Counted from the stretch's first letter, positions 1 to 9,911 are shown. The stretch is DNA of 64,000 bases from Bacillus fungorum (GCF_002746455.1 NZ_NWUW01000004.1:186001-250000), one strand, 5' to 3'. A program made the numbers and translations. Notes: a model not told the origin generated them from the letters alone.

Positions 1-558
1 GAGTGGCGTTCAGGTTATGCAGAAGTGATAAAACATGCTCTTATTGGTGATGTAAAGCTATATCATTGGCTAAAAGAAGAAGTGCAAACATTAGCAGATC
101 TTCGTGATGAGAAGTTAATCCATATATTAACGAATGCGATTCCTGTAAAGGCAAACATTGTAGCGCAAGATGAAACAGAAAAAGGTGTACGTGCTCATTT
201 AAACTTTGGACATACGTTAGGCCATGCTCTAGAAAAAGAACTAGGCTATGGAAATATTACTCACGGTGACGGAGTAGCGGTTGGAATGCTATTTGCCTTG
301 TTTTTAAGTGAGCAAGTGTATAAGGTTGATCTTTCCTATAAAGAGATGAAGCAGTGGTTCTTAAAGTACGGCTATCCCAAAATGCCAAGTGATTTGAATG
401 TAGAGCGTCTCGTTCAATTGATGAAACAAGATAAGAAAGCGAATGCTGGAGCAATTCATATGGTGCTTATGCAGGAATATGGGGTAGTGAATGTCGTATC
501 TATTCCAGATGAGACTGTTCATATTGCGTTAGAGGCATTTCAAAAGGATATGGTTTAA
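1..558 (+). CDS. aroB: 3-dehydroquinate synthase, 3' part (5' end outside window)
   Basis: Second enzyme of the shikimate pathway; converts DAHP to 3-dehydroquinate in the cytoplasm using NAD and a divalent metal. The reading frame is open from base 1 and enters in the family segment SGYAEVIKHAL. The metal-binding signature FGHTLGHALE lies near 205-235, with its two histidines four residues apart. The C-terminal 186 codons are present and end normally at TAA. A GTG at 25 is internal and not the start. Upstream sequence is not visible, so operon partners (aroC/aroF in relatives) cannot be confirmed. Confidence 0.95.
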   Translation, partial: EWRSGYAEVIKHALIGDVKLYHWLKEEVQTLADLRDEKLIHILTNAIPVKANIVAQDETEKGVRAHLNFGHTLGHALEKELGYGNITHGDGVAVGMLFALFLSEQVYKVDLSYKEMKQWFLKYGYPKMPSDLNVERLVQLMKQDKKANAGAIHMVLMQEYGVVNVVSIPDETVHIALEAFQKDMV

Positions 559-678
559 GAAGTGCGAAGTGCTTGTTTAGAGGTATTCTCGTAATAGTGA
601 CGGTAATGATAAACGATTATAGTGAGGAATGATAACCGTATTGTAGTCGAATTGAATAAAATGACTGGGGGAAGAAAA

Positions 679-1791
679 ATGAGAGTGAAAGAGCAATTGT
701 TAACTTTGAGAGCATATGTACCTGGGAAAAATATTGAAGAAGTAAAAAGGGAATATGGGTTATCAAAAATTGTGAAATTAGCATCGAACGAAAATCCATT
801 CGGTTGCTCAGCGCGTGTAACAGAAGCATTAACTTCTTTAGCGAGTCAATACGCTCTTTATCCAGATGGATATGCCTTTGAACTTCGAACAAAAGTAGCG
901 AAACATCTAGGAATCAAGGCGGAACAACTGTTATTTGGTAGTGGATTAGATGAAGTCATTCAAATGATTAGCCGTGCATTACTACAAGAAGGAACAAATG
1001 TTGTAATGGCGAATCCAACATTCTCGCAATACCATCACCATGCTGTTATTGAAGGAGCGGAAGTTCGTGAAGTACCACTTAAAGAGGGCATTCACGATTT
1101 AGATGCGATGTTACAGCAAGTAGATGATAAAACGAAGATTGTATGGATTTGTAACCCGAATAATCCGACAGGTACATATGTAGAAAAACAAAAATTACTT
1201 TCATTTTTAGAATCAGTTCCTAAGTCAGCGCTCGTTATTATGGACGAAGCATATTATGAATATGCGGGGGCAGAAGACTATCCGCAAACATTACCACTTC
1301 TTGAAAAGCATGAAAATCTTATGGTTTTACGCACGTTTTCGAAAGCATATGGCTTAGCTGCTTTCCGTATCGGATATGCGGTTGGTAATGCGAAGTTAAT
1401 TGGGCAGCTAGAAGTAGCAAGGTTACCATTTAATACATCGACTGTAGCGCAATCTGTAGCACTTGCTGCATTAGAAGATCAAGTATTTTTACAAGAATGT
1501 GTGAAAAAGAATGAAGAAGGATTAAATCAATATTACGCATTTTGTAAGGAATATAACGTATTCTATTATCCATCTCAAACAAATTTCATTTTCTTAAAAC
1601 TTGGTATTCCTGGTAATGAGGCTTTCGAACGATTAATGAAGAAAGGATATATTGTTCGTTCTGGTACTGCATTTGGTATCCATGATGGTATTCGTATTAC
1701 TGTCGGTTTGAAAGAAGAAAATGATGAAATTATAGAATTATTGAAAGAGCTCGTAAAAGAGCAAGTAAAGAAAGAAGAAACATACTCTTAA
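679..1791 (+). CDS. hisC: Histidinol-phosphate aminotransferase
   Basis: PLP-dependent class I/II aminotransferase acting in histidine synthesis; in Bacillus it also transaminates aromatic precursors. The 370-residue product has the NPNNPTG motif at 159-165, MDEAYYEY near 188-195 and the Schiff-base lysine K222 in TFSKAYGLAAFR. I chose ATG 679 because GGGGGAAG sits just upstream; in-frame codons back to 622 have no ribosome site. It follows aroB by 120 bp. In B. subtilis aroH and the trp genes separate aroB from hisC, and tyrA-aroE follow hisC; all are missing here. Confidence 0.93.
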   Translation: MRVKEQLLTLRAYVPGKNIEEVKREYGLSKIVKLASNENPFGCSARVTEALTSLASQYALYPDGYAFELRTKVAKHLGIKAEQLLFGSGLDEVIQMISRALLQEGTNVVMANPTFSQYHHHAVIEGAEVREVPLKEGIHDLDAMLQQVDDKTKIVWICNPNNPTGTYVEKQKLLSFLESVPKSALVIMDEAYYEYAGAEDYPQTLPLLEKHENLMVLRTFSKAYGLAAFRIGYAVGNAKLIGQLEVARLPFNTSTVAQSVALAALEDQVFLQECVKKNEEGLNQYYAFCKEYNVFYYPSQTNFIFLKLGIPGNEAFERLMKKGYIVRSGTAFGIHDGIRITVGLKEENDEIIELLKELVKEQVKKEETYS

Positions 1792-1802
1792 GAGTTTGTG
1801 AA

Positions 1803-1828
1803 GGCTCCTATTATAGGAGTCTTTTTTA
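1803..1828 (+). terminator. Rho-independent terminator after hisC
   Basis: Stem GGCTCCTA/TAGGAGTC with a 3-nt loop, followed by six T. It ends the aroB-hisC unit. Confidence 0.85.
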
Positions 1829-1903
1829 TTTAAATAAAGGTTGAAGTTAAGAAGGCCTGTAAAGCTTGATCCGTGCGGGGCAATAATTAATAAGGGAAGT
1901 TAT

Positions 1904-1933
1904 TTGCACGGTAATGAAAGAAAACGGTACAAT
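1904..1933 (+). promoter_or_regulatory. Candidate sigma-A promoter for ypiA
   Basis: TTGCAC at 1904-1909 and TACAAT at 1928-1933 with an 18-bp spacer. It is the best promoter-like sequence in the 290-bp gap between hisC and ypiA. No start site is proven. Confidence 0.5.
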
Positions 1934-2081
1934 AGAAAGTAGTAATGCGGTATCGGTGTCATATTCGAATCGTTATCAGTGAAAGTACAAGTAGGCTCAT
2001 TCTAAAGGTTGCGTTCTTACACCTGGTTGCTTATGATAAATGAACAGAAAAGAATATTTTTTAGAATTAAAGGAGACGTTT

Positions 2082-3344
2082 ATGCAAAAGTTTGAACAAG
2101 CTGTTTCATATATTGAAAATGGTGAAGCGGAAAAAGGATTACAATTATTAAAAGAACAATTAAAAATTGCGAATGATGAAGAGAAGTATGATATTGCTCG
2201 TTATTATCATACACTTGGATTTACGGATGAAGCGTTAGCGATTACAGAAGACTTGCGTTTATTGTATCCAGAAGAAAGTGAATTCACTGTGTTTTTAGCA
2301 GAATTATATATTGATCTAGACAAGGAAGATGAAGCAATTGAAGTGCTTCATGATATTCCAGAAAATGATGATCTATATGTTCAATCGTTATTACTTGTTG
2401 CGGATTTATTCCAAATGCAAGGTTTCGATGATGTAGCAGAACAAAAACTATTAAAGGCGAAAGAAATGATGCCTGACGAACCTGTTATTACGTTTGGATT
2501 AGCAGAGTTATATAGTAGTAAAGGTGAAGAACAAAAGGCAATTACTCATTATGAGTCGCTATTAGTGGAACATAAAGTAATGGGTGGTGTTGTCATTGCA
2601 CTTCGCCTCGCAGAAACGTTAAGTGCGATTGGTAATTGGGAAGAAGCGATTTCTTACTATGAAGCAGGTTTAGAGGAACAAAAAGATATCCACTCATTAT
2701 TTGGATATGCCTTCACATTATACCAAGGTGAAGAATACCAAAGAGCAATTGGTGTTTGGCAAGAACTAAAAGAATTAGATCCTGAGTATGCATCGCTTTA
2801 CATGTATTTAGCGAAAAGCTATGAAAAAGAAGGAATGCTTCAAGAAAGCTATGAAACACTTCATGAAGGAATTAAAGTAGATGAGCTTTCTGTACCGTTT
2901 TATGTAGAACTAGCGAACATTGCGGCGAAATTAGGGAAAACTGCGGAAGCAGAGGAAGTGCTTCAAAAAGCGCTTGAGTTAGATCCAGGACATTTAGGTG
3001 CAACATTAAAATATGCGTATATCTTAAAGGAACAAGAAAAGTATGAAGAGCTAATTGCTATTGTAGAGCGTGCGATTGACAGCGGAGAACCAGATACACA
3101 ACTACTTTGGGATCTTGCGTTTGCAAAAAAACAATTAGAAATGTATTCGGATGCATTAAAACACTATGAAAGTGCATATACTTCTTTTAAGAATCATCCA
3201 GACTTCTTGGAAGAGTACGGTTATTTCTTATTGGAAGAAGGTATGCGAAAAGAGGCGAAAGAAGTATTTACTCAGTTAATACAACTAGACCCGACACAAA
3301 TTCATATTGAAGAATTGTTATATAATTTAGAGGATTTTTCATAA
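2082..3344 (+). CDS. ypiA: Tetratricopeptide-repeat protein YpiA
   Basis: Soluble 420-residue protein composed almost entirely of TPR-type helix pairs, for example EEAISYYEAGL and AEEVLQKALELDPGHLGATLKYA. TPR arrays mediate protein-protein contacts; the partner is unknown. ATG 2082 follows AAGGAGACGTTT at optimal distance; an in-frame ATG at 2040 has no ribosome site and is rejected. Its position directly before ypiB and ypiF matches B. subtilis ypiA. It is probably the first gene of a ypiA-ypiB transcript. Confidence 0.85.
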   Translation: MQKFEQAVSYIENGEAEKGLQLLKEQLKIANDEEKYDIARYYHTLGFTDEALAITEDLRLLYPEESEFTVFLAELYIDLDKEDEAIEVLHDIPENDDLYVQSLLLVADLFQMQGFDDVAEQKLLKAKEMMPDEPVITFGLAELYSSKGEEQKAITHYESLLVEHKVMGGVVIALRLAETLSAIGNWEEAISYYEAGLEEQKDIHSLFGYAFTLYQGEEYQRAIGVWQELKELDPEYASLYMYLAKSYEKEGMLQESYETLHEGIKVDELSVPFYVELANIAAKLGKTAEAEEVLQKALELDPGHLGATLKYAYILKEQEKYEELIAIVERAIDSGEPDTQLLWDLAFAKKQLEMYSDALKHYESAYTSFKNHPDFLEEYGYFLLEEGMRKEAKEVFTQLIQLDPTQIHIEELLYNLEDFS

Positions 3345-3360
3345 GTTGGAAGGAAACTGA

Positions 3361-3954
<594 letters not shown>

Positions 3955-3999
3955 AATTCATTTGGATTCATGAAATTTTACAAATTTCAGACTTTTTAA

Positions 4000-4037
4000 G
4001 AAAAACTACCTTAATATAGGTAGTTTTTCTTTTTTTA
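4000..4037 (+). terminator. Terminator after ypiB
   Basis: AAAAACTACCT/AGGTAGTTTTT stem followed by TCTTTTTTT. It lies between ypiB and ypiF, so ypiF needs its own promoter. Confidence 0.85.
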
Positions 4038-4107
4038 CCTCTTTTAGTATGGTTTAATATATATAAAGTGAAAGTTCTGTCATTTATAGGTGAAGGAGGG
4101 AAGAATT

Positions 4108-4569
4108 TTGAAATGGATTGTAAAAGATGTGGAACAGTTTGAGCAAGCAAGAGAATATGTAGATACAGGTGTTATACCACTTTTATCAATTTCGGCAGCG
4201 AAAGAAATGAAAATGGTAGTGGAACAAGGTGAATTTATCGAATTGTTGAGTATGGAGCTGGAAAGAGAATATAAAGGAAGAGTCCTTTTACTACCTGCAT
4301 TTACCTATTTAGTAGAAAGTCAAAAAAATGAAAAAGGTCGTTTGCAAGAATGGACAAATCATTTACAAAAGCAAGGTTTTAAGCATATTGCTTATGTTAC
4401 AAGTGATTTTTCATGGAAAGAAGATATGCAAGAATTGCAGGGGGATTTATTTTGGTTTCCTTCATTAGCGTTAGAACAATTTAGTGATCAAGCGAAAAGA
4501 GAAGTGATTCATGCACATATAAAAAATATAATGGTGATGTTAGAAGGAAAATGGGAAAAGTATCAATAA
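4108..4569 (+). CDS. ypiF: YpiF, DUF2487 family protein
   Basis: A 153-residue cytoplasmic protein of unknown function, placed as in B. subtilis immediately before qcrA. No catalytic motif is evident. TTG 4108 is chosen because AAGGAGGG at 4093-4100 sits 7 bp before it, and because the product then begins KWIVKDVE as expected for the family; a GTG at 4090 would overlap that ribosome site. The gap to qcrA (137 bp) contains a promoter. Confidence 0.78.
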   Translation: MKWIVKDVEQFEQAREYVDTGVIPLLSISAAKEMKMVVEQGEFIELLSMELEREYKGRVLLLPAFTYLVESQKNEKGRLQEWTNHLQKQGFKHIAYVTSDFSWKEDMQELQGDLFWFPSLALEQFSDQAKREVIHAHIKNIMVMLEGKWEKYQ

Positions 4570-4603
4570 ACAGAAAGTTCTTATTATTACGAGTAGTATG
4601 ATA

Positions 4604-4632
4604 TTGACCTGTGCATGAGCGTATTATATCAT
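4604..4632 (+). promoter_or_regulatory. Sigma-A promoter of qcrABC
   Basis: TTGACC (4604-4609), 17-bp spacer, TATCAT (4627-4632). It leaves a leader of about 70 nt before qcrA. Confidence 0.6.
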
Positions 4633-4706
4633 GATAGTGTCCTAGTTTTTATTTTTTATATAATTTATCACGAGGGGACAATTTCTGATAGAGGGGGGAA
4701 ATTTTC

Positions 4707-5219
4707 GTGAGCGAGAAAGAACATCGTGTGTCAAGAAGACAGTTTTTAAATTATACCCTTACAGGGGTAGGAGGCTTTATGGCGGCGGGTATTTTAATGC
4801 CGATGACGCGATTTGCGCTTGATCCGGTGTTAAGAAAAGAAGCGGGAACGGATATGGTTGCTGTTGCACAAGTAAAGGATATTACAACAGAGCCGAAACG
4901 TTTCGACTTTAAGGTGAAGCAGGTTGATGGTTGGTACAAGTCCGAAGAGCCAAAATCAGCTTGGGTTCATAAAGATGAAAGCGGAGACATTGTTGCGTTC
5001 TCTCCAGTATGTAAACATTTAGGATGTACAGTGAACTGGAATTCGGACAAAGCACATCCGAATCAATTCTTTTGTCCATGTCACGGGGGCCGTTACACAA
5101 AAGACGGGATAAACATTAAAGGCACGCCGCCCCTTGCCCCACTTGATGTATACGAATCTAAAGTGAAGGATGGAACGCTGTATTTAGGAAAAGCGAAGCC
5201 AAGAGGGGGTGCAAAGTAA
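4707..5219 (+). CDS. qcrA: Menaquinol:cytochrome c reductase Rieske iron-sulfur subunit
   Basis: Rieske 2Fe-2S subunit of the bc-type complex that passes electrons from menaquinol to cytochrome c at the cytoplasmic membrane. The 170-residue product has a twin-arginine-like segment SRRQFL (residues 9-14) before a single membrane anchor. The cluster boxes are CKHLGC (102-107) and CPCHGG (123-128), giving ligands C102, H104, C123 and H126 with C107/C125 as the disulfide pair. It starts at GTG after GAGGGGGG. The stop codon abuts the qcrB start. Confidence 0.96.
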   Translation: MSEKEHRVSRRQFLNYTLTGVGGFMAAGILMPMTRFALDPVLRKEAGTDMVAVAQVKDITTEPKRFDFKVKQVDGWYKSEEPKSAWVHKDESGDIVAFSPVCKHLGCTVNWNSDKAHPNQFFCPCHGGRYTKDGINIKGTPPLAPLDVYESKVKDGTLYLGKAKPRGGAK

Positions 5220-5894
5220 ATGCTAAATAAAATTTATGATTGGGTAGATGAAAGGTTAGATATTACCCCAATATGGCGTGATATTGCTGATCATGAAGTA
5301 CCTGAACATGTAAACCCGGCACATCACTTTTCTGCATTCGTTTATTGCTTTGGAGGACTTACCTTTTTCGTTACTGTAATTCAAATTTTATCTGGAATGT
5401 TTTTGACGATGTATTATGTGCCTGATATTAAAAATGCTTGGGAATCGGTTTATTATTTACAAAATGAAGTTGCATATGGACAAATTGTTCGTGGTATGCA
5501 CCACTGGGGTGCTAGTCTCGTTATTGTAATGATGTTTTTACATACACTTAGAGTTTTCTTCCAGGGTGCGTATAAAAAGCCTCGTGAGCTAAACTGGATT
5601 GTTGGTGTTCTTATTTTCTTTGTTATGTTAGGTCTTGGTTTTACCGGATATTTATTACCGTGGGATATGAAAGCGTTATTTGCTACGAAAGTAGGGATTC
5701 AAATTGCAGAGCAAACGCCGCTCATTGGTCCTTACATTAAAACATTACTCGCTGGTCATTCCGAAATTGTTGGCGCTCAAACATTAACTCGCTTCTTTGC
5801 TATTCACGTCTTCTTCTTACCAGCAGCACTTCTAGGTTTAATGGCCTTCCACTTCATCATGATTCGCAAACAAGGTATTTCCGGTCCGCTATAA
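5220..5894 (+). CDS. qcrB: Menaquinol:cytochrome c reductase cytochrome b subunit
   Basis: Cytochrome b6-type core subunit (224 residues, four membrane helices) that carries the two b hemes. Histidine ligand pairs are visible: H94/H108 in helix B and H196/H211 in helix D. C43 in VYCFGG corresponds to the cysteine that covalently holds the extra heme c in B. subtilis QcrB. ATG directly follows the qcrA stop, with AGAGGGGGTG inside the qcrA end as ribosome site, so translation is coupled. Confidence 0.96.
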   Translation: MLNKIYDWVDERLDITPIWRDIADHEVPEHVNPAHHFSAFVYCFGGLTFFVTVIQILSGMFLTMYYVPDIKNAWESVYYLQNEVAYGQIVRGMHHWGASLVIVMMFLHTLRVFFQGAYKKPRELNWIVGVLIFFVMLGLGFTGYLLPWDMKALFATKVGIQIAEQTPLIGPYIKTLLAGHSEIVGAQTLTRFFAIHVFFLPAALLGLMAFHFIMIRKQGISGPL

Positions 5895-5937
5895 GAGATT
5901 GCTAAATTAAAGGGGAAAGAACTAAAGGAGGGAGATT

Positions 5938-6705
5938 ATGCATCGCGGCAAAGGGATGAAGTTTGTAGGAGATTCTCGGGTACCAGTAGCTCGGAAACCA
6001 AATATTCCAAAAGATTATTCTGAATACCCAGGGAAAACAGAAGCATTTTGGCCGAACTTTTTGTTAAAAGAATGGATGGTAGGTGCAGTTTTTTTAATCG
6101 GTTATTTATGTTTAACAGTGGCGCATCCGTCACCGCTTGAAAGAATGGCGGATCCAACTGATGCCGGATATATACCACTTCCAGATTGGTATTTCTTATT
6201 CTTGTATCAGTTATTAAAATATTCTTATGCTTCTGGCTCATTTACTGTAATTGGAGCGTTTATTATGCCAGGGATTGCGTTTGGCGCATTACTGTTAGCT
6301 CCATTTCTTGATCGAGGACCAGAAAGACGCCCATTGAAGCGTCCTGTAGCAACTGGATTTATGCTTTTAGCAATTGCATCGATTATCTTTTTAACTTGGG
6401 AATCTGTAGCACACCACGACTGGGAAGCTGCAAAAAAACAAGGAGCAATTGTAAAAACAGCCCCAGTTGATAAAAATGATGAGGGTTATAAATTAATGCA
6501 AAAAAATACTTGTTTAACATGTCACGGTGACAATTTACAGGGCGGGGCAGCAGCACCAGCATTGCAAAACTTAACTTTAAAGCCAGAAGAAATTGCTAAA
6601 ATTGCGAAAGAAGGAAAAGGTTCGATGCCTAAAGGTGTATTTAAAGGTACGGATGAGGAACTGAAGAAGCTTTCGGAATTCGTTGCAAAGTATAATAAAA
6701 AATAA
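5938..6705 (+). CDS. qcrC: Menaquinol:cytochrome c reductase subunit IV/cytochrome c fusion
   Basis: A 255-residue protein that fuses a b6f subunit-IV-like part (three membrane helices; PDWYFLFLYQLLKY near 82-95) to an extracytoplasmic c-type cytochrome domain. The heme site is CLTCH (C192, C195, H196); M230 in GSMPKG is the likely sixth ligand. This fusion is typical of Bacillus qcr operons. The start ATG 5938 follows AAGGAGGGAG. It is the last gene of qcrABC. Confidence 0.95.
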   Translation: MHRGKGMKFVGDSRVPVARKPNIPKDYSEYPGKTEAFWPNFLLKEWMVGAVFLIGYLCLTVAHPSPLERMADPTDAGYIPLPDWYFLFLYQLLKYSYASGSFTVIGAFIMPGIAFGALLLAPFLDRGPERRPLKRPVATGFMLLAIASIIFLTWESVAHHDWEAAKKQGAIVKTAPVDKNDEGYKLMQKNTCLTCHGDNLQGGAAAPALQNLTLKPEEIAKIAKEGKGSMPKGVFKGTDEELKKLSEFVAKYNKK

Positions 6706-6706
6706 T

Positions 6707-6743
6707 AAAAAGCTGACTACAAAAATTTGTAGTCAGCTTTTTA
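6707..6743 (+). terminator. Terminator of qcrABC
   Basis: AAAAGCTGACTACAA paired with TTGTAGTCAGCTTTTT, a very stable stem with a T tail. Confidence 0.9.
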
Positions 6744-6789
6744 TTTTGATGAAAGAAAGTTTACTATATAATAGAGTAGAGTTTGAGGA

Positions 6790-7419
6790 ATGAATTTGTT
6801 TGAAAGGTGTTGGACATACAACTTGGTTTATTTGTATGCAATGTTAAGACAACGCTCCGTATTATTATTTTTATTAGTTGTTAACATATTAGGTACAATA
6901 TACGGATTTATATGGTATGGAAATCAATTAAAAGAAACGTCACCTATATTTTGGCCGTTTGTACCCGATAGCCCTATGGCGAGCCTCTTTTTTGTTTTTG
7001 TTTTAATTGCTTTTTTAATAAAGAGAAGTTGGGGATTAATAGAGGCGCTAGCGATTGTTACTTTAATAAAATATGGTATATGGGCTGTTGTTGTAAATGG
7101 GGTTATGATTTATGTAAAAGGTCCTATCGGTTTTATTGGGTATATGTTAATGCTTTCGCATTTTGCGATGGCAGTACAGGGATTGTTATATGCACCGTTT
7201 TACCGTATAAAAAAATGGCATTTTGCGGTAGCTGCTATATGGACATTACATAATGATGCAATTGATTATTTATTTTGGCAAATGCCGAGATATGGAATTA
7301 TGCATTTGTTTGTAGGAGAAATTGGTTATTTTACGTTTTGGCTAAGTATCGCAGTGCTTTGTATTACATATTATTGTTGCTTGCGTGAGAACCGAAAACA
7401 GTTTTTTTATGATAGTTAG
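6790..7419 (+). CDS. ypjA: YpjA, DUF1405 integral membrane protein
   Basis: A 209-residue polytopic membrane protein with about six hydrophobic segments (first around residues 18-38, last around 180-198) and no soluble domain. Its function is unknown. Place and size match B. subtilis ypjA downstream of qcrC. The start ATG 6790 follows GAGTTTGAGG; a TATAAT at 6767-6772 may be its -10 box. The following membrane-protein gene starts 18 bp after its stop. Confidence 0.8.
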   Translation: MNLFERCWTYNLVYLYAMLRQRSVLLFLLVVNILGTIYGFIWYGNQLKETSPIFWPFVPDSPMASLFFVFVLIAFLIKRSWGLIEALAIVTLIKYGIWAVVVNGVMIYVKGPIGFIGYMLMLSHFAMAVQGLLYAPFYRIKKWHFAVAAIWTLHNDAIDYLFWQMPRYGIMHLFVGEIGYFTFWLSIAVLCITYYCCLRENRKQFFYDS

Positions 7420-7437
7420 AACATTTAGGGGGAGAAA

Positions 7438-8124
7438 ATGAAGGAAAATAAGAGTGGTACAAAAATATTGGATCGATTGATTACGATAGTTGTTTCATAT
7501 AGCATCGCATTTTCTATATTTGCACTCGCAACAACGGCGATTGTATATGGAAAATGGCTATATTATTTTGAAATTGATTTTTTAAACATTCCAGATTTAG
7601 CAGATATGACGAAGGATGATATTAAAAGAAATTATGATGTGCTTATCACATACTTATCTCCGTTTTATGACGGAGCATTACAGTTTCCAACATTAGATAT
7701 GTCTACAAATGGTCGTATTCATTTTGTAGATGTTAAAAATATTTTAGTGAAAATTCAATATGTAATGTATGCGACAATTATGATTGCAATAGTAGGCGGC
7801 ATTTATTTATTAAAAAAGAAAAATGAAAAGTTTTTATTGCACGGATCGATTTTAACAATTATCTTTCCGATCGCGCTGATGTTGCCGATCGCTATTAATT
7901 TTGAAAAGAGTTTTGTATTATTCCATAAGCTTTTATTCAGTAATGATTATTGGATGTTTGATATTGAAACGGATCCAATTATATTAATGTTACCAGAAGA
8001 ATTCTTTATGCATGCTGCTTGTGCTATTTTATTATTTATTTTATTTGGAAGCATATTGTGTTACAGCTTGTATAGATATTTCGTAAAAAAGAAAAGGATT
8101 TCAAAGGAAAAATTCTCTGTTTAA
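7438..8124 (+). CDS. Four-helix membrane protein, probably DUF1461/TIGR01906 family
   Basis: A 228-residue protein with four predicted membrane helices (about 15-36, 100-123, 130-150 and 190-215) and a roughly 60-residue external loop between the first two. The segment HFVDVKNILVKIQ before helix 2 resembles the TIGR01906 family. The function is unknown. ATG follows AGGGGGAGA. It is not part of the B. subtilis ypj cluster, so it is an insertion relative to that genome. Its stop codon lies inside the following terminator. Confidence 0.7.
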   Translation: MKENKSGTKILDRLITIVVSYSIAFSIFALATTAIVYGKWLYYFEIDFLNIPDLADMTKDDIKRNYDVLITYLSPFYDGALQFPTLDMSTNGRIHFVDVKNILVKIQYVMYATIMIAIVGGIYLLKKKNEKFLLHGSILTIIFPIALMLPIAINFEKSFVLFHKLLFSNDYWMFDIETDPIILMLPEEFFMHAACAILLFILFGSILCYSLYRYFVKKKRISKEKFSV

Positions 8125-8138
8125 GAGAATTTTTTTGT
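8107..8138 (+). terminator. Terminator overlapping a gene end
   Basis: AAAATTCTC/GAGAATTTTTTT stem-loop; the stop codon of the preceding membrane protein lies in its loop. Confidence 0.8.
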
Positions 8139-8230
8139 TTGTAAAACGATAATATATTTTTCGGTTCAGTTCTGTTCTATTCTTGTCCAAATTAACATAT
8201 TTTGTACTAGTAGTTATAGGGGGGACCGGG

Positions 8231-9019
8231 ATGAAGAGAACATTAATTGGATTGATCGCATTTCTAATTATAATGTTTCCGTTACGTATATATGCTGAGG
8301 AGTGGGGTGAACTAACAGGATTGTTAGATGACTCATTACAATTAGTGAAGCGTAATGAAGATGAAAAAGCGGTACAAGTATTACAACATTTCTCGGAGCA
8401 GTTTGTAATAAAGGGGAATGAAAAGAAGCAAGAAGTAACGCCAGATCAAGTTAGAGTTATTTCGTTAGCTTACGATAAGGCGCAACAATCGCTCTCTGAA
8501 GAAGGTTTAGGTAAGCAAGCTAAAATTGATAATGTGCTGGCATTACAACTTGCTGTTGATGCACAAGTATCGAAATATCAACCACTTTGGATGGAAAGAG
8601 AAAGGAAAGTAATGGATGCCTTTTCTCAAATGGAAAAAGCGATGACAAAAGAAGATACTGGGCAGTTTCAACAAACGTTAAACACATTTTTACATGAATT
8701 TAATATTATTTATCCAAGCTTAATGATCGCCTTGCCAGAAAACGAAGTGCAGCGTGTAAATGTTCATTTATCTTATTTAGATGAATTTCGTAACGTTATG
8801 TTAAAAACGAAAGGCGGCCAAATGCAATTAGGGATTATTAAAGGGGATTTGCAAAAAATATTTCACACAGTAAAAAAAGATGAAATTGCACCCTCTCTCA
8901 TTTGGTTTATGACAATTACTGGAGGTCTTATTTTATTCACATTAACTTATGTTGGTTGGAGAAAGTATAAAGGAGAGAGAGAAAAAAGAAAAAGTAATGT
9001 ACATTCTAAAAATAGATAA
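8231..9019 (+). CDS. ypjB: YpjB-type sporulation-associated membrane protein
   Basis: A 262-residue protein with an N-terminal signal-like segment (residues 2-21, ending IYAEEWG), a helical extracytoplasmic region, and a C-terminal membrane anchor (about 225-243) with a basic cytoplasmic tail. Genes of this position and architecture are annotated as sporulation protein YpjB. ATG 8231 follows AGGGGGGACC; an upstream TTG at 8183 lacks a ribosome site. Confidence 0.75.
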   Translation: MKRTLIGLIAFLIIMFPLRIYAEEWGELTGLLDDSLQLVKRNEDEKAVQVLQHFSEQFVIKGNEKKQEVTPDQVRVISLAYDKAQQSLSEEGLGKQAKIDNVLALQLAVDAQVSKYQPLWMERERKVMDAFSQMEKAMTKEDTGQFQQTLNTFLHEFNIIYPSLMIALPENEVQRVNVHLSYLDEFRNVMLKTKGGQMQLGIIKGDLQKIFHTVKKDEIAPSLIWFMTITGGLILFTLTYVGWRKYKGEREKRKSNVHSKNR

Positions 9020-9128
9020 TGCAATAAATAAAGATACGGATTGTAAGGTTTATTAATTGACAATGATGGCAGAAGAAAATAGAATGAGAAGTACTATAAT
9101 TAAAACTTCAATGGAGGTTCAGAGGTTC

Positions 9129-9812
9129 ATGATGTTTTATTTAATTTACTTCGCGATCATTTTGATCATACCGTTGTATGCACAGTCAAAAGTACGTAGT
9201 GCCTATAGCAAGTATTCACAAGTTTATTCAACATCAGGTATGACAGGAGCGGAAGTGGCTCGGAAAATTTTAGATGAGAATGGATTATACAACGTAGCTG
9301 TAGAAGAAACACCAGGTCATTTATCAGACCATTATGATCCAACTGCTAAAACAGTTCGATTATCAACAGATAACTATTACGGTCATTCAGTTGCTGGTAC
9401 AGCAGTTGCAGCACACGAAGTAGGACACGCAATTCAAGATGCAAAAGATTATAACTTTATGCGTATTCGTCATTCGTTAGTGCCAGTTGCAAACTTTGGA
9501 TCGAATATTTCTTGGATATTTATTATGATTGGTGCCTTTGCATCTATGGCTAACTTATTGTTATTAGGTATTATCTTAATGGCAGCAGGTGTTGTGTTCC
9601 AACTTGTTACATTACCAGTTGAGTTTGATGCATCAAAGCGTGCAATGCAACAAATTGAAGCGTTAGGTATCGTATCAACAGATGAATATGGGCAAGCTCG
9701 TAAAGTATTAAATGCGGCAGCATTAACATATGTAGCAGCTGCAGCTGTAGCGGTATTTGAATTATTACGTCTCGTATTAATGTACACTGGTATGCAGCGT
9801 AGCGACGACTAA
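9129..9812 (+). CDS. YugP-type neutral zinc metallopeptidase, membrane-bound
   Basis: A 227-residue membrane protease of the Zn_peptidase_2 (YugP) family. The active-site HEVGH is at residues 96-100; there is a membrane segment at 5-18 and three more hydrophobic segments in the C-terminal half. The substrate is unknown. I chose ATG 9129 (GGAGG 11 bp upstream), which gives the family length; an alternative ATG at 9132 uses the nearer AGAGG, and starts back to 9057 add unrelated residues. Confidence 0.85.
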   Translation: MMFYLIYFAIILIIPLYAQSKVRSAYSKYSQVYSTSGMTGAEVARKILDENGLYNVAVEETPGHLSDHYDPTAKTVRLSTDNYYGHSVAGTAVAAHEVGHAIQDAKDYNFMRIRHSLVPVANFGSNISWIFIMIGAFASMANLLLLGIILMAAGVVFQLVTLPVEFDASKRAMQQIEALGIVSTDEYGQARKVLNAAALTYVAAAAVAVFELLRLVLMYTGMQRSDD

Positions 9813-9839
9813 AGACTATCAATTTTGATAGTCTTTTTT
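9812..9839 (+). terminator. Terminator after the YugP-type protease
   Basis: AAGACTATCA/TGATAGTCTTTTTT stem-loop with T tail. Confidence 0.9.
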
Positions 9840-9911
9840 GTTGTGTGGATTGAATTATATAATGTATTGCAAATAGAAATAATAGAAGTAATGCAGAAAG
9901 GCGGTGGGGGA

